Of a DNA stretch of 64,000 bases, positions 7,939-15,408 are shown in pieces. Each line of letters starts with the position of its first letter. The first letter of the stretch is position 1. The translations under genes and the position numbers were made by a program. Under the pieces are notes generated by a model, which did not search any database, was not told the DNA's origin, and was given only the letters and a program-made list of their open reading frames with translations. Origin of the DNA: Halodesulfurarchaeum sp. HSR-GB (GTDB lineage: Archaea > Halobacteriota > Halobacteria > Halobacteriales > Halobacteriaceae); the NCBI RefSeq assembly GCF_031432215.1, contig NZ_JAVKGN010000001.1, positions 930,001 through 994,000 of the forward strand, written 5' to 3'.

Positions 7939-9240
7939 CTATCGGTTCTTCGGCGCGTCCATCATCGCCTTGACGTTCTCGGGCTTTGCCTCGTCGAGGC
8001 CCACGCCCGGGGAGAGGACGAACCGGTTTCGGCCCATCCGCTCGATCAGGTCCTGGCTGTACTCGGTGACCGCTTCGGGCTCCCTGGTGTTCAGGAGTCC
8101 CGTCGAGACGTCGCCCGCGATGGTGACGTACTCGGGGAGGGTCTCCCGCACCAGTTCGAGGTCCGTGTCCTGGAAGTGCCAGATCATCTCGCCCTCGGGG
8201 AGGTCACTGATCGTCTCCAGCCGGGACGTGTAGCGGCCTTCGGCGAACAGCCAGGGCACGAGATCCGCCTCGGTCAGCGCCTCGATCACCTGGCGGAGCT
8301 GTGGCCAGTAGAACGTCTCGAACTCCTCGCCGGACATGAACCCGTCCGCGCCCTTGTGCAGCGGGATGAAGACGAAGGGGTTGTTGTTCACGTGCGCGGA
8401 GGTGATCCCCATCTCGATGGCGATGGGCACAAGCCGGTCGACAGCCTCCAGAAGCGTCTCCGGTCGGCGTTTGAGGTCCATCATGATCGCGTGGGTTCCC
8501 CGTACCATGTCACCGAGCATGTCGTAGGGCGCGAGGGTGATCCCGCCGACGGACTGGGGGTAGCCCGCGCCGACGATCTCCTCGACGGTCCCGCCGATGA
8601 GCTGTTGCCACCGCATCGCTTCCTCGCCAGCGTCGAGGAGGTTCTGCAGCGTTTCTCGCATGGGCGGCATGCCGAAGGGCAGCAGGTAGGGATGAACCCC
8701 GGCGATCCCGGCGGTCAGATTCGAGAACTGCGGGAAGTGAGCCATGCCGTCCAACTCGCCGAAGACCTCGGGCAGGTACTGTCGGATGAAGAAGTCACTC
8801 GGATCCGTGAAGAAGTCCTCGTAGTCCTCGACGCCCATGTACTCCCGCTCGCGCGCCTGGTAGACTGTCTCCGGCGAGGAGCCGTCCCCCGGCCAGTCAA
8901 AGCCCTGGTAATCGACGATCTCCAGGGCCGTCGCTGATGGGATCAGCGAGGCGGCCCAGGGAAACAGGTCCGGCTCCAGGTCGTCGACGAACGTCAGGAG
9001 CGAGTCCTGCAATTTCTCGCCCTCGTACATCGCCTCCTCGGGCGTGTACCCGGCGTGGAAGACCGGGTAGAACGTCGAGAGCAGGTTGACCGGGACCCGG
9101 TCCGGATCCGCGCCGCGGAGCGCATCGACCATGCGCTTCGCTCGCCGCTGATAGTCCGCCTTCGCGTCCTCGTCGGCAAAGTCGATTCCATCGCCACGCT
9201 GCCACGTCTCCAGGGTCGGCCCTGCCGGCTCGTCGCTCAT
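7939..9240 (-). CDS. UroD-family corrinoid methyltransferase 2
   Basis: A 433-residue UroD-fold methyltransferase paralogous to those at 785 and 10086. It shares the H-K-G-A-D-G-F-M-S...F-Y-W-P block, the W-L-F-A-E-G-R-Y block and a conserved C-terminus ending A-P-K-N-R, which is also the end of the third paralogue. The start at 9240 is set by a 4-bp ATGA overlap with the stop of corrinoid gene 2. The pair is therefore translationally coupled and very likely forms a functional methyltransferase-corrinoid unit. The MetH-activation-like gene follows downstream. It probably transfers a methyl group from a small substrate to the corrinoid protein; the substrate is unknown. Confidence 0.9.
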   Translation of the reverse strand: MSDEPAGPTLETWQRGDGIDFADEDAKADYQRRAKRMVDALRGADPDRVPVNLLSTFYPVFHAGYTPEEAMYEGEKLQDSLLTFVDDLEPDLFPWAASLIPSATALEIVDYQGFDWPGDGSSPETVYQAREREYMGVEDYEDFFTDPSDFFIRQYLPEVFGELDGMAHFPQFSNLTAGIAGVHPYLLPFGMPPMRETLQNLLDAGEEAMRWQQLIGGTVEEIVGAGYPQSVGGITLAPYDMLGDMVRGTHAIMMDLKRRPETLLEAVDRLVPIAIEMGITSAHVNNNPFVFIPLHKGADGFMSGEEFETFYWPQLRQVIEALTEADLVPWLFAEGRYTSRLETISDLPEGEMIWHFQDTDLELVRETLPEYVTIAGDVSTGLLNTREPEAVTEYSQDLIERMGRNRFVLSPGVGLDEAKPENVKAMMDAPKNR

Positions 9241-9905
9241 TGTGCGGCCTCCACCGTCTTGAGCCACTCCTTGGCCAGGCGAACTCCGCTGGGAGCGTCA
9301 GTTTCGTAGCCATCCGCACGAACGTAGTTTCGCACGTCGTCTGTGATCTGCCCGCCACCGATCATGATCTTGGTGCCGTCACGAAGTCCGTCCTCGTTGA
9401 ACGCTTCGACCAGGCCAGCCGCTTCGAGGGCCTCGACGGTCTCTTTCATGGAGTCGAAAGCGGCGGTGAGAAAGCCACTGAGCGCGATGATATCGGGGTC
9501 GTTCTCCTCGACGGCCTCGACGAACGTCTCGATCGGCACGTCGACGCCGAGATCGATGACCTCGAAGCCGTTGAGGTCGAACATGAAGAAGACCAGGTCC
9601 TTGCCGATGTCGTGGATGTCGTCCTTGACGGTGCCAAGCACGATGGTCCCGAGCTTTTCACCGTCTTCCATCTCCATCTCGTCGACGAGCAGATCGGAGA
9701 TCTGATCGATGATGTCCCCGGCGTACATCAGGTCCGGGATGAAATACTCCTCCTCGTCGTATCGGTCCCCGACGATGGCCATCCCCTTCTTCAGATCATC
9801 GAGAACGGCCATCGGAGCCTCGCCAGCATCTAACCGCTCCTTGGCCATTTCGATCGCTCGTTCCTCCTCGAGGTCCGCCAGTGCCTGTACGAATTCGTCT
9901 GACAT
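9237..9905 (-). CDS. Corrinoid protein 2 (methyl carrier)
   Basis: A 222-residue MttC/MtaC-type corrinoid protein, almost identical to corrinoid protein 1, including the D-x-H-x-x-G cobalt-ligand motif. Differences cluster at residues about 77-83, around 190 and at the extended C-terminus. The start at 9905 (MSDEF) matches the start of the paralogue; an in-frame ATG ten codons upstream would place the promoter palindrome inside the gene. It is coupled to UroD2 by an ATGA overlap. It has a strong TATA box about 38 bp upstream and a perfect palindrome between TATA and ATG, so it heads a regulated corrinoid-UroD2-activation-domain transcription unit. Confidence 0.95.
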   Translation of the reverse strand: MSDEFVQALADLEEERAIEMAKERLDAGEAPMAVLDDLKKGMAIVGDRYDEEEYFIPDLMYAGDIIDQISDLLVDEMEMEDGEKLGTIVLGTVKDDIHDIGKDLVFFMFDLNGFEVIDLGVDVPIETFVEAVEENDPDIIALSGFLTAAFDSMKETVEALEAAGLVEAFNEDGLRDGTKIMIGGGQITDDVRNYVRADGYETDAPSGVRLAKEWLKTVEAAQ

Positions 9906-9913
9906 CAGTAATC

Positions 9914-9932
9914 CAGGTGAAACATTCACCTG
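9914..9932. promoter_or_regulatory. Perfect palindrome (operator candidate) at corrinoid 2
   Basis: CAGGTGAA-ACA-TTCACCTG is a perfect 8-bp inverted repeat with a 3-base spacer. It ends 8 bp before the corrinoid 2 ATG and lies downstream of the TATA box, so it would cover the predicted transcription start. A protein bound here would block initiation. Confidence 0.6.
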
Positions 9933-9937
9933 CATTA

Positions 9938-9950
9938 GATTTATAGTTTT
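9938..9950 (-). promoter_or_regulatory. TATA box of corrinoid 2 operon
   Basis: On the minus strand AAAACTATAAATC is a near-consensus archaeal TATA element centred about 38-40 bp upstream of the ATG. That predicts a start point some 10-14 nt before the codon, inside the palindrome at 9914-9932. Confidence 0.65.
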
Positions 9951-10085
9951 GGGGAGTTGAGCGGCTCAGGCTCCCGAGAACGGCAGTTACACTTGGACAA
10001 ACACAATTGCACCGAACTGGCACAGCGGCCGACACCCGTCACCGGCACATCCCGAAAGCTCGACCGCAAAAAGGAACGTCGGTTC

Positions 10086-11381
10086 TTACCGGTTTTTCGG
10101 CGCGTCGATCATCGCCTTGACGTTCGCCGGTTCGGCCTCGTCGAGAGCGACCCCCGGGGCGAGGATGAACCCGTCCGGGCCCACGTCATCGATGAGTTCC
10201 TCACAGTACTCCGTGACCTCCTCCGGCGTCTGTGTGTTCAGCAGGGAGCTGTGGACGTTGCCGGCGATGGCCACTTGATCGCCGAGTGTCTCTTTGGCCT
10301 GGACCATGTCGGTCTGGTCGAACTGCCAGACGATATTGCCCTCTGGCTGGTCGGCGATCACGTCGAGCCGGGAGTTGTAGCCGCCCTCGGCGAACAGCCA
10401 CGGGACCAGCCCCGCGTCGAGGAGTCCCTCCATGACTTCCCGGAGCGGGCCCCAGTAGAACTCCTCGAACTCCTCGGCGGACATGAACCCGTCGGCACCT
10501 TTGTGCAGGGGCATGAAGACAAGCGGGTTGCCCGCGCCCTGGGCCGACCGAATGCCCATGTCGATCATCTTCGGGATGAGCGATTCGGTCGCTTCGAGCA
10601 GTTCGTCCGGGTTTCGCTTGAGGTCCATGGACGCGCCGTGGGTGCCACGGAGGGTGTCCGCGATCACGTCGTAGGGAGCTTTCGAGAAGCCACCGAACGA
10701 CCGGGGGTAGCCCTGCTCGATCAGTCCCACCGCCGAGCCTTCGACGGCCTCGTGCCACCGGAGCGCCTCTTCGCCGGCCTCCATCAGGGTCTCCAGTGAC
10801 TCCTGGACCTCCGGAAGTCCGAAGGACAGCGCCATCAGGTGGATGTTCGGAATCTCCACGAGGTCGGTGAACTTCGGTAGCTGGCGGAACCCCTCCAGCT
10901 CGCCGACGATCTCCGGGATGTACTCCCGGAGCCAGAAGTCAGTCGGGTCCTGGACGAAGTGCTCGTACTGGTCCGGCCCCATGTAGTCGTCTTCCAGCGC
11001 CTGGTACCCCGTCGTGGGCGAGGCGCCGTCGCCCGGCCAGGCGTAGAGCTTGTAATCGAGCATGTCGAGCATCTTCGCCGAGGGCAGCAGGGTCGCGGTG
11101 GTCTGCTGGCCGTCCGGTTCGAGGTCCGTGATCGTCTGCTCGAAGGCGTCACCCAGCGCTTCCGCGTCGTTCATCGCGGTCTCGGGGGTGATACCGGCGT
11201 GGAAGACGGGGTAGAAAGTCGCGCTCAGCACGGTCGGGATCTGATCGGGCGTCCCGCCGCGAATCGCGGTTGCGATTCGGCCGGCCCGCTCCTGATAGGC
11301 CTCGCGTGCTTTTTCGTCCACGAAGTCGATGCCAACGCCCTGTTCCCAGTTCTCGAGGGATACGTCCATTTCGTCTGTCAT
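10086..11381 (-). CDS. UroD-family corrinoid methyltransferase 3
   Basis: A 431-residue UroD-fold methyltransferase, the third paralogue. It has the H-K-G-A-D-G-F-M-S-A-E-E-F-E-E-F-Y-W block, L-F-A-E-G-G-Y, and I-A-G-N-V-H-S-S-L-L (C-I-S-G-N-V-P in bacterial relatives). The C-terminus E-P-A-N-V-K-A-M-I-D-A-P-K-N-R is shared with paralogue 2. It has its own TATA box and a leader of roughly 80 nt with an inverted repeat, unlike most haloarchaeal genes. It lies downstream of the RACE gene on the same strand. An alternative start is four codons downstream (MDVSL). The different sequence of each paralogue suggests different methyl donors or one MT-I plus alternative MT-II roles; this cannot be settled here. 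Confidence 0.9.
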   Translation of the reverse strand: MTDEMDVSLENWEQGVGIDFVDEKAREAYQERAGRIATAIRGGTPDQIPTVLSATFYPVFHAGITPETAMNDAEALGDAFEQTITDLEPDGQQTTATLLPSAKMLDMLDYKLYAWPGDGASPTTGYQALEDDYMGPDQYEHFVQDPTDFWLREYIPEIVGELEGFRQLPKFTDLVEIPNIHLMALSFGLPEVQESLETLMEAGEEALRWHEAVEGSAVGLIEQGYPRSFGGFSKAPYDVIADTLRGTHGASMDLKRNPDELLEATESLIPKMIDMGIRSAQGAGNPLVFMPLHKGADGFMSAEEFEEFYWGPLREVMEGLLDAGLVPWLFAEGGYNSRLDVIADQPEGNIVWQFDQTDMVQAKETLGDQVAIAGNVHSSLLNTQTPEEVTEYCEELIDDVGPDGFILAPGVALDEAEPANVKAMIDAPKNR

Positions 11382-11420
11382 GTGTTAGTTGTGTTGGGTG
11401 TTCCGTCGTTCGGTCGGTGG

Positions 11421-11449
11421 CCAATCGCCGGGGGTGACCGGGCGATTGG
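11421..11449. promoter_or_regulatory. Inverted repeat in leader of UroD3
   Basis: CCAATCGCC and GGCGATTGG form a perfect 9-bp inverted repeat separated by 11 bases, 40-68 bp upstream of the UroD3 ATG and downstream of its TATA box. It would sit in the transcribed leader, where it could act as an RNA hairpin or a regulator site. Confidence 0.5.
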
Positions 11450-11485
11450 ATCCGTTCTCCCAATCAGATGTTCGATTGAAACGTA

Positions 11486-11496
11486 CTTATAATTTT
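11486..11496 (-). promoter_or_regulatory. TATA box of UroD3
   Basis: Minus-strand AAAATTATAAG, just 9 bp past the RACE stop codon and about 105-110 bp before the UroD3 ATG. It implies an unusually long leader for a haloarchaeon and separate expression of UroD3 from RACE. Confidence 0.55.
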
Positions 11497-11505
11497 GTAG
11501 TGATC

Positions 11506-13428
11506 TCACAACGCATCCTCGGCCCCACGGGTGGCCTCGACGCGGTCTTTGACCCAGGGATACCGATCGTAGTCCCGGTGTGGGAGATACATCGACTGGG
11601 CGAAGGCGTCGTGGAAGCCGTCCCAGGCTGCCAGTTCGACGTAGGAGACTTCCTCGACGATCCGCTCGGCTTCGGTCTTTGCATCGTCGTTGAGCAGTGC
11701 GTACATCGCGCCGTATCCCGCCGCGTTGCCCAGGAACTCCACGTCCCCGGCCCCGACCTCGGGGTACAGGCCCAGCAGCTTCGCGGACTCCGGATCGATG
11801 TAGTTCCCGAACCCGCCGGCCATGATCAGCTTGTCGACTGTCTCGATCTCGGCCGCCTCGAGCAGGACCGAGATGCCGGTCTGGATCGCGGCCTTCGCGT
11901 TCTGGATGTCCCGAATGTCCCCCTGGGTGACCACGATGGCCTCCTCGATGTCCGCCTCGTCGGTGCCGAAGAGGACGAACTCTCGACTCCCGTCCTCGGT
12001 GTCCCGGACCCGGCCGTGTCCCTCCTCGGGGTCGACCAGTCGTCCGCGGCGATTGATCGCCCCGACGAGGAATAGCTGGGCGACGATGTCGATGATCCCC
12101 GAGCCACAGATCCCGATCGGGGTCCCGTCATCGATGATATCGAGTTCGGGCTCCCAGGTATCGGGATCCAGCGTGACCGCCTGGATGGCCCCCGGTTTCG
12201 CTCGCACGCCGTGGGCGATCTCGGCCCCTTCGAGTGCCGGGCCCGCCGGTGCGGACGCCACGTAGGTCTCCTCCGGCCCCGAGACGGCGATCTCGCCGTT
12301 GGTCCCGATGTCGATCACGATGGCAGTCTCGTCGCTGTCGAGCACGTCGGAGACCAAAAGGTCCGCGACGAAGTCCGGCCCGACCCAGCCACCGATGATG
12401 GGCAGCCAGGACACCATTGCCCCGGGGTTCGTTTCGAGGTCGAGTTCCCGGGCTTTCGTCTGGAGGATGGCCTGGTTGGCCGGGACGTACGGATTGGCCG
12501 CGACCGGGCCCGCGTCGATGCCCAGGAAGAGGTGATGCATCGCCGTGTTGCCCACGAAGACCGCCTCGTAGATCTCGTCCTGTTCGATCCCCGCCTCGGC
12601 GACGACCTCCTCGATGCTGTCGTTGATCCCGCCGATGATCTCGTCCTGGAGTTCGGTTTTTCCTTCCGGCGATCGCGTGCTGTGTTGCACCCGGCTGATG
12701 ATATCGCCGCCGTGGCTGCTCTGGGGGTTGAGCTTGGAGCTAACGGCGACCACCTCCCCGGTCCGCAGGTCCAGGAGGTAGATCGCCAGCGTGGTCGTCC
12801 CGATATCGATCGCGAGGCCGTACGCGGGCCCGACTCGCCCGGGGTCGATCCCCAGCACCTCGGACTCCTGGAAGACCGTCGCGGTCGCCCGCAGGTCGCC
12901 GTCGTCGGTCTCCCCCTCGCGGATCGCCGTCGGGAGTGTCGTCAGCGCGAGCCGGTCGATCACTTCGGCTTCGACCCCGTATTCCGATTCGAGGGCCCCA
13001 AGCACTCGCTCGCGGTCCGGGAGCGTATCCTCCAGGGTCGGGGCCGGGAATTCGAGCTGATAGCGGCGGATCGCCGGCGCGTGCTCGAAGTCGATCTCCC
13101 GCCCTTCGGTCATCACGATCTCCCCCTCGCTGCGCGAGGATGCGGGCACGAACACCGAGACGTCCTCGGTCACCTCGGCCCGACACCCCAGCCGATAGCC
13201 GGCCTCGAGCTGGTCGGCGTCGAGGAGGTTTCGCTCGTCGTCATCGACTGGCGAGACGGCATCCGGGTCTTCGACCTGGACCATGCAGGTGCCACAGAGC
13301 CCGTTGCCGCCACAGAGTGCCTCGATACCGACGTTCCCTCGTTCCGCCGCGTCCAGAATCGTCTCGCCGGCCGCGGCCTCAACATCGACGTCCCAGGGGC
13401 CAAACGAGACCGTTAGATCACGCTCCAT
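11506..13428 (-). CDS. RACE protein: ATP-dependent reductive activator of corrinoid proteins (RamA/MtvD-type)
   Basis: A 640-residue activator. It has an N-terminal 2Fe-2S ferredoxin domain (C-x5-C-x2-C at L-C-G-G-N-G-L-C-G-T-C, with a fourth Cys about 35 residues on). A middle linker follows, then a large ASKHA ATPase domain with D-I-G-T-T-T, D-I-G-T-N-G-E and G-x-G-G-F-G-N phosphate-binding blocks. RACE proteins reduce adventitiously oxidised Co(II) corrinoid to Co(I) at the cost of ATP. The start at 13428 (MERDLT) is preferred; 13434 is also possible, and 13515 would add a tail absent from relatives. It is the only RACE gene here, so it must serve both corrinoid proteins. With UroD-type MT-I, the corrinoid proteins and MeTr it completes a four-component O-demethylase-like set. 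Confidence 0.93.
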   Translation of the reverse strand: MERDLTVSFGPWDVDVEAAAGETILDAAERGNVGIEALCGGNGLCGTCMVQVEDPDAVSPVDDDERNLLDADQLEAGYRLGCRAEVTEDVSVFVPASSRSEGEIVMTEGREIDFEHAPAIRRYQLEFPAPTLEDTLPDRERVLGALESEYGVEAEVIDRLALTTLPTAIREGETDDGDLRATATVFQESEVLGIDPGRVGPAYGLAIDIGTTTLAIYLLDLRTGEVVAVSSKLNPQSSHGGDIISRVQHSTRSPEGKTELQDEIIGGINDSIEEVVAEAGIEQDEIYEAVFVGNTAMHHLFLGIDAGPVAANPYVPANQAILQTKARELDLETNPGAMVSWLPIIGGWVGPDFVADLLVSDVLDSDETAIVIDIGTNGEIAVSGPEETYVASAPAGPALEGAEIAHGVRAKPGAIQAVTLDPDTWEPELDIIDDGTPIGICGSGIIDIVAQLFLVGAINRRGRLVDPEEGHGRVRDTEDGSREFVLFGTDEADIEEAIVVTQGDIRDIQNAKAAIQTGISVLLEAAEIETVDKLIMAGGFGNYIDPESAKLLGLYPEVGAGDVEFLGNAAGYGAMYALLNDDAKTEAERIVEEVSYVELAAWDGFHDAFAQSMYLPHRDYDRYPWVKDRVEATRGAEDAL

Positions 13429-13546
13429 CAGCATCCGTTTGGGCGAAACCGCTAATAGGTTTTGTGATGGTTTTACTAGACGGACAATACTGTCGACCAC
13501 CGGCATGGCTGCCAACCGTTATCTTCCCGGGGCTCGAGCATCCGGT

Positions 13547-13984
13547 ATGCAACCGGTCACGTACCAGCCGATCGGCGTCGTCGAGTCGCCGTTCGAGGCC
13601 CCCGAAGACGTGCCCCGTCCCGGGGCCGAACAGGTCGAGGCCTCCGGACGCATCCTTCTGGATGAGTCGTACGAACCCGGACTTCAGGGCCTCGCTGCGT
13701 TCTCTCACATCGTGGTGCTCGCCCACCTCCACGAGGTGACTGACACGCGACTCACGGTCCGCCCGATGGGTGGTGATCCGGTGGGTATCTTCGCGACGTC
13801 GGGCCCGCCGCGACCGAATCCCATCGGCCAGTCGGTCCTCCGGCTGGACGGGATCGAGGGGACCCGGCTCTCTGTCTCGAACCTCGATCTGATCGACGGG
13901 ACGCCGGTGCTCGACATCAAGCCTTACGCCCCGAAAGGCCCCGGAATCGACGAGATCGAGATCGGCTGGATGGCCGATCTCTGA
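13547..13984 (+). CDS. trmO: TrmO/TsaA-family tRNA (t6A37) N6-methyltransferase
   Basis: A 145-residue single-domain TsaA/TrmO protein. Family blocks present are P-I-G-V-V-E-S-P-F near the N-terminus, then F-S-H-I-V-V-L-A-H-L-H, the S-G-P-P-R-P-N-P-I-G-Q-S-V signature, and D-G-T-P-V-L-D-I-K-P-Y. It uses S-adenosylmethionine to methylate t6A at position 37 of threonine tRNAs. Archaeal members consist of this domain alone. The start at 13547 immediately precedes Q-P-V-T-Y. It is divergent from RACE over 118 bp. A link to the corrinoid genes is not implied. Confidence 0.85.
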   Translation: MQPVTYQPIGVVESPFEAPEDVPRPGAEQVEASGRILLDESYEPGLQGLAAFSHIVVLAHLHEVTDTRLTVRPMGGDPVGIFATSGPPRPNPIGQSVLRLDGIEGTRLSVSNLDLIDGTPVLDIKPYAPKGPGIDEIEIGWMADL

Positions 13985-14077
13985 TTGAGCGTCGAACTTT
14001 GCGTGACCTGCCCAACACTGTAATAACGTCCGTCCCGAACCAGCATCTATTCACCCGATGCGCGGCTATCGGGGGCT

Positions 14078-14452
14078 ATGGCCGAAGAACCAACGGAAGC
14101 GGCGGTCGAGGCGGCGGTCGATGAGGTTACGCACCCGGAGATCGACGCGACACTGACCCAGCTCGGGATGATCAACGGGATCGAGATGGAGGGGGAGACG
14201 GCGACGGTGACTCTCGCGCTCCCGATGCTCAACATCCCCGACCAGGTCAAGAACATTCTGGTGGGACGGCTTCGCGAGGCCGTCGAGGGGGTCGGTGCGG
14301 AGTTCGAGTCCGAAATCGCCGTAATGACCGACGCGCAGCGCGAGCAGTTCTTCCAGCTGGAGCAGCAGAACTGGTCCGGCGGCATCGACGGCGTCGACGG
14401 GCCCGAGGGCGAAGCCGACGCCGATGACGATACCGCCGACCCGCCGTTTTGA
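14078..14452 (+). CDS. DUF59/MIP18-family Fe-S assembly-type protein
   Basis: A 124-residue protein. About 85 residues resemble DUF59/MIP18: the V-T-H-P-E-I-D start corresponds to Y-D-P-E-I of the family, then helices with I-P-D-Q-V-K. An acidic tail with D-x-D-D-D-T follows. The family helps target Fe-S clusters or acts with Mrp/ApbC carriers. The invariant Cys of typical DUF59 proteins is not seen (L-P-M-L-N-I instead of M-G-C-P), so it is a divergent member. A second, typical DUF59 protein is at 48526. Confidence 0.55.
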   Translation: MAEEPTEAAVEAAVDEVTHPEIDATLTQLGMINGIEMEGETATVTLALPMLNIPDQVKNILVGRLREAVEGVGAEFESEIAVMTDAQREQFFQLEQQNWSGGIDGVDGPEGEADADDDTADPPF

Positions 14453-14500
14453 ACGGCCGGCCGACCATCAAGGTAATAGGCACTAATCACGTTTCTCAGG

Positions 14501-15106
14501 ATGAACATGAACGCGGATCCACACGGTGGCGACGGGGCGGACGAGGCCCGACTCCGCGCCGACGGCGGCTCGAAGATGCCGGGTGTCCCGAGCGGCGAGG
14601 CGGAGAGCCAGTCCGAACCAGACTCGAAATCGGCGTCGAGTTCGGGCGCCCAGATGCCGGGGGTTCCAGACAGCAAGGGCCCGGAACCGGCCGCCAAGGC
14701 AAACGAGGGCAACACCTGTGGGGCGCCAACCGAGGACGCCGAGGACGACGTGACCCACGGTCTCACGACGGCCTTTACGCTCAACGCGCTCGCCAGCACC
14801 GCCGATCCAGCAGCGGTCGTCGACGACGCCCGGAACTGGTCGGACTGGGTTGGGGTCGTCGGGACGGTCGACTCGCCGACGATGAACACTTTCCTCCGGC
14901 GCAACGGCGTCGACATCGACTTCTTCAACGGGGCCAACGGACCGGCCGAGCGTCTGGCACGGGTCGCCCAGTCCGGCTCGACCTTCCACTCCGATCGACT
15001 GGTGCTCGTTGGGGTGCCCGGCGAGGAGGGCTTTGCCCCCGAGGATGGCTGGGAGTTCGAACCGCTGGAACCGACCGCCGAAGAGGCCGGCTGGGAGCTG
15101 CAGTAG
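14501..15106 (+). CDS. Haloarchaeal protein of unknown function with disordered N-terminus
   Basis: A 201-residue protein. Residues 1-85 are polar and low complexity, with two K/Q-M-P-G-V-P motifs about 25 residues apart and a single N-T-C-G. Residues 85-200 form an acidic alpha/beta-like domain (L-T-T-A-F-T-L-N-A-L, W-V-G-V-V-G, L-V-L-V-G-V-P). I do not recognise the family beyond small haloarchaeal DUFs. It follows the DUF59-like gene by 48 bp on the same strand. Confidence 0.7.
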   Translation: MNMNADPHGGDGADEARLRADGGSKMPGVPSGEAESQSEPDSKSASSSGAQMPGVPDSKGPEPAAKANEGNTCGAPTEDAEDDVTHGLTTAFTLNALASTADPAAVVDDARNWSDWVGVVGTVDSPTMNTFLRRNGVDIDFFNGANGPAERLARVAQSGSTFHSDRLVLVGVPGEEGFAPEDGWEFEPLEPTAEEAGWELQ

Positions 15107-15408
15107 CTCGCACACGTCTCGACAGGGCGTACTGCAGCCCTGAAGACGAGTTCCAGATTCGCGACCGGCGGCCAGGTTCTGTTTGGGTAACCCAAAATCG
15201 GGTTCATTCGGGCCTCGTGGTCGCACTGGTTTGTGGGCAACCTGGTGACCGACGGTGCCCAGTAACTGACGCATTTTCAACTGGTTTTGCAGATTAAAAC
15301 GATCGCCTTACTAACTGTTCCTGCTGCCCCTACGTCAGTGGGTTTGGTCGCGCCGTCGGGGCGGGCCGAGAGACAATTTCTTTACGTGCGGACTTCCATG
15401 GTTTTAGT
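15107..15408. promoter_or_regulatory. IclR upstream region with perfect 15-bp palindrome
   Basis: Non-coding stretch of 302 bp. TTTGGGTAACCCAAA at 15182-15196 is a perfect palindrome (7-1-7) and is followed by a second short repeat, AACCC/GGGTT. No gene is seen in this stretch. The palindrome lies about 215 bp before the IclR ATG. A related but imperfect sequence (TTTCGGATAACCAAA, 16306-16320) follows the IclR gene, before the molybdoenzyme operon. Confidence 0.5.
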
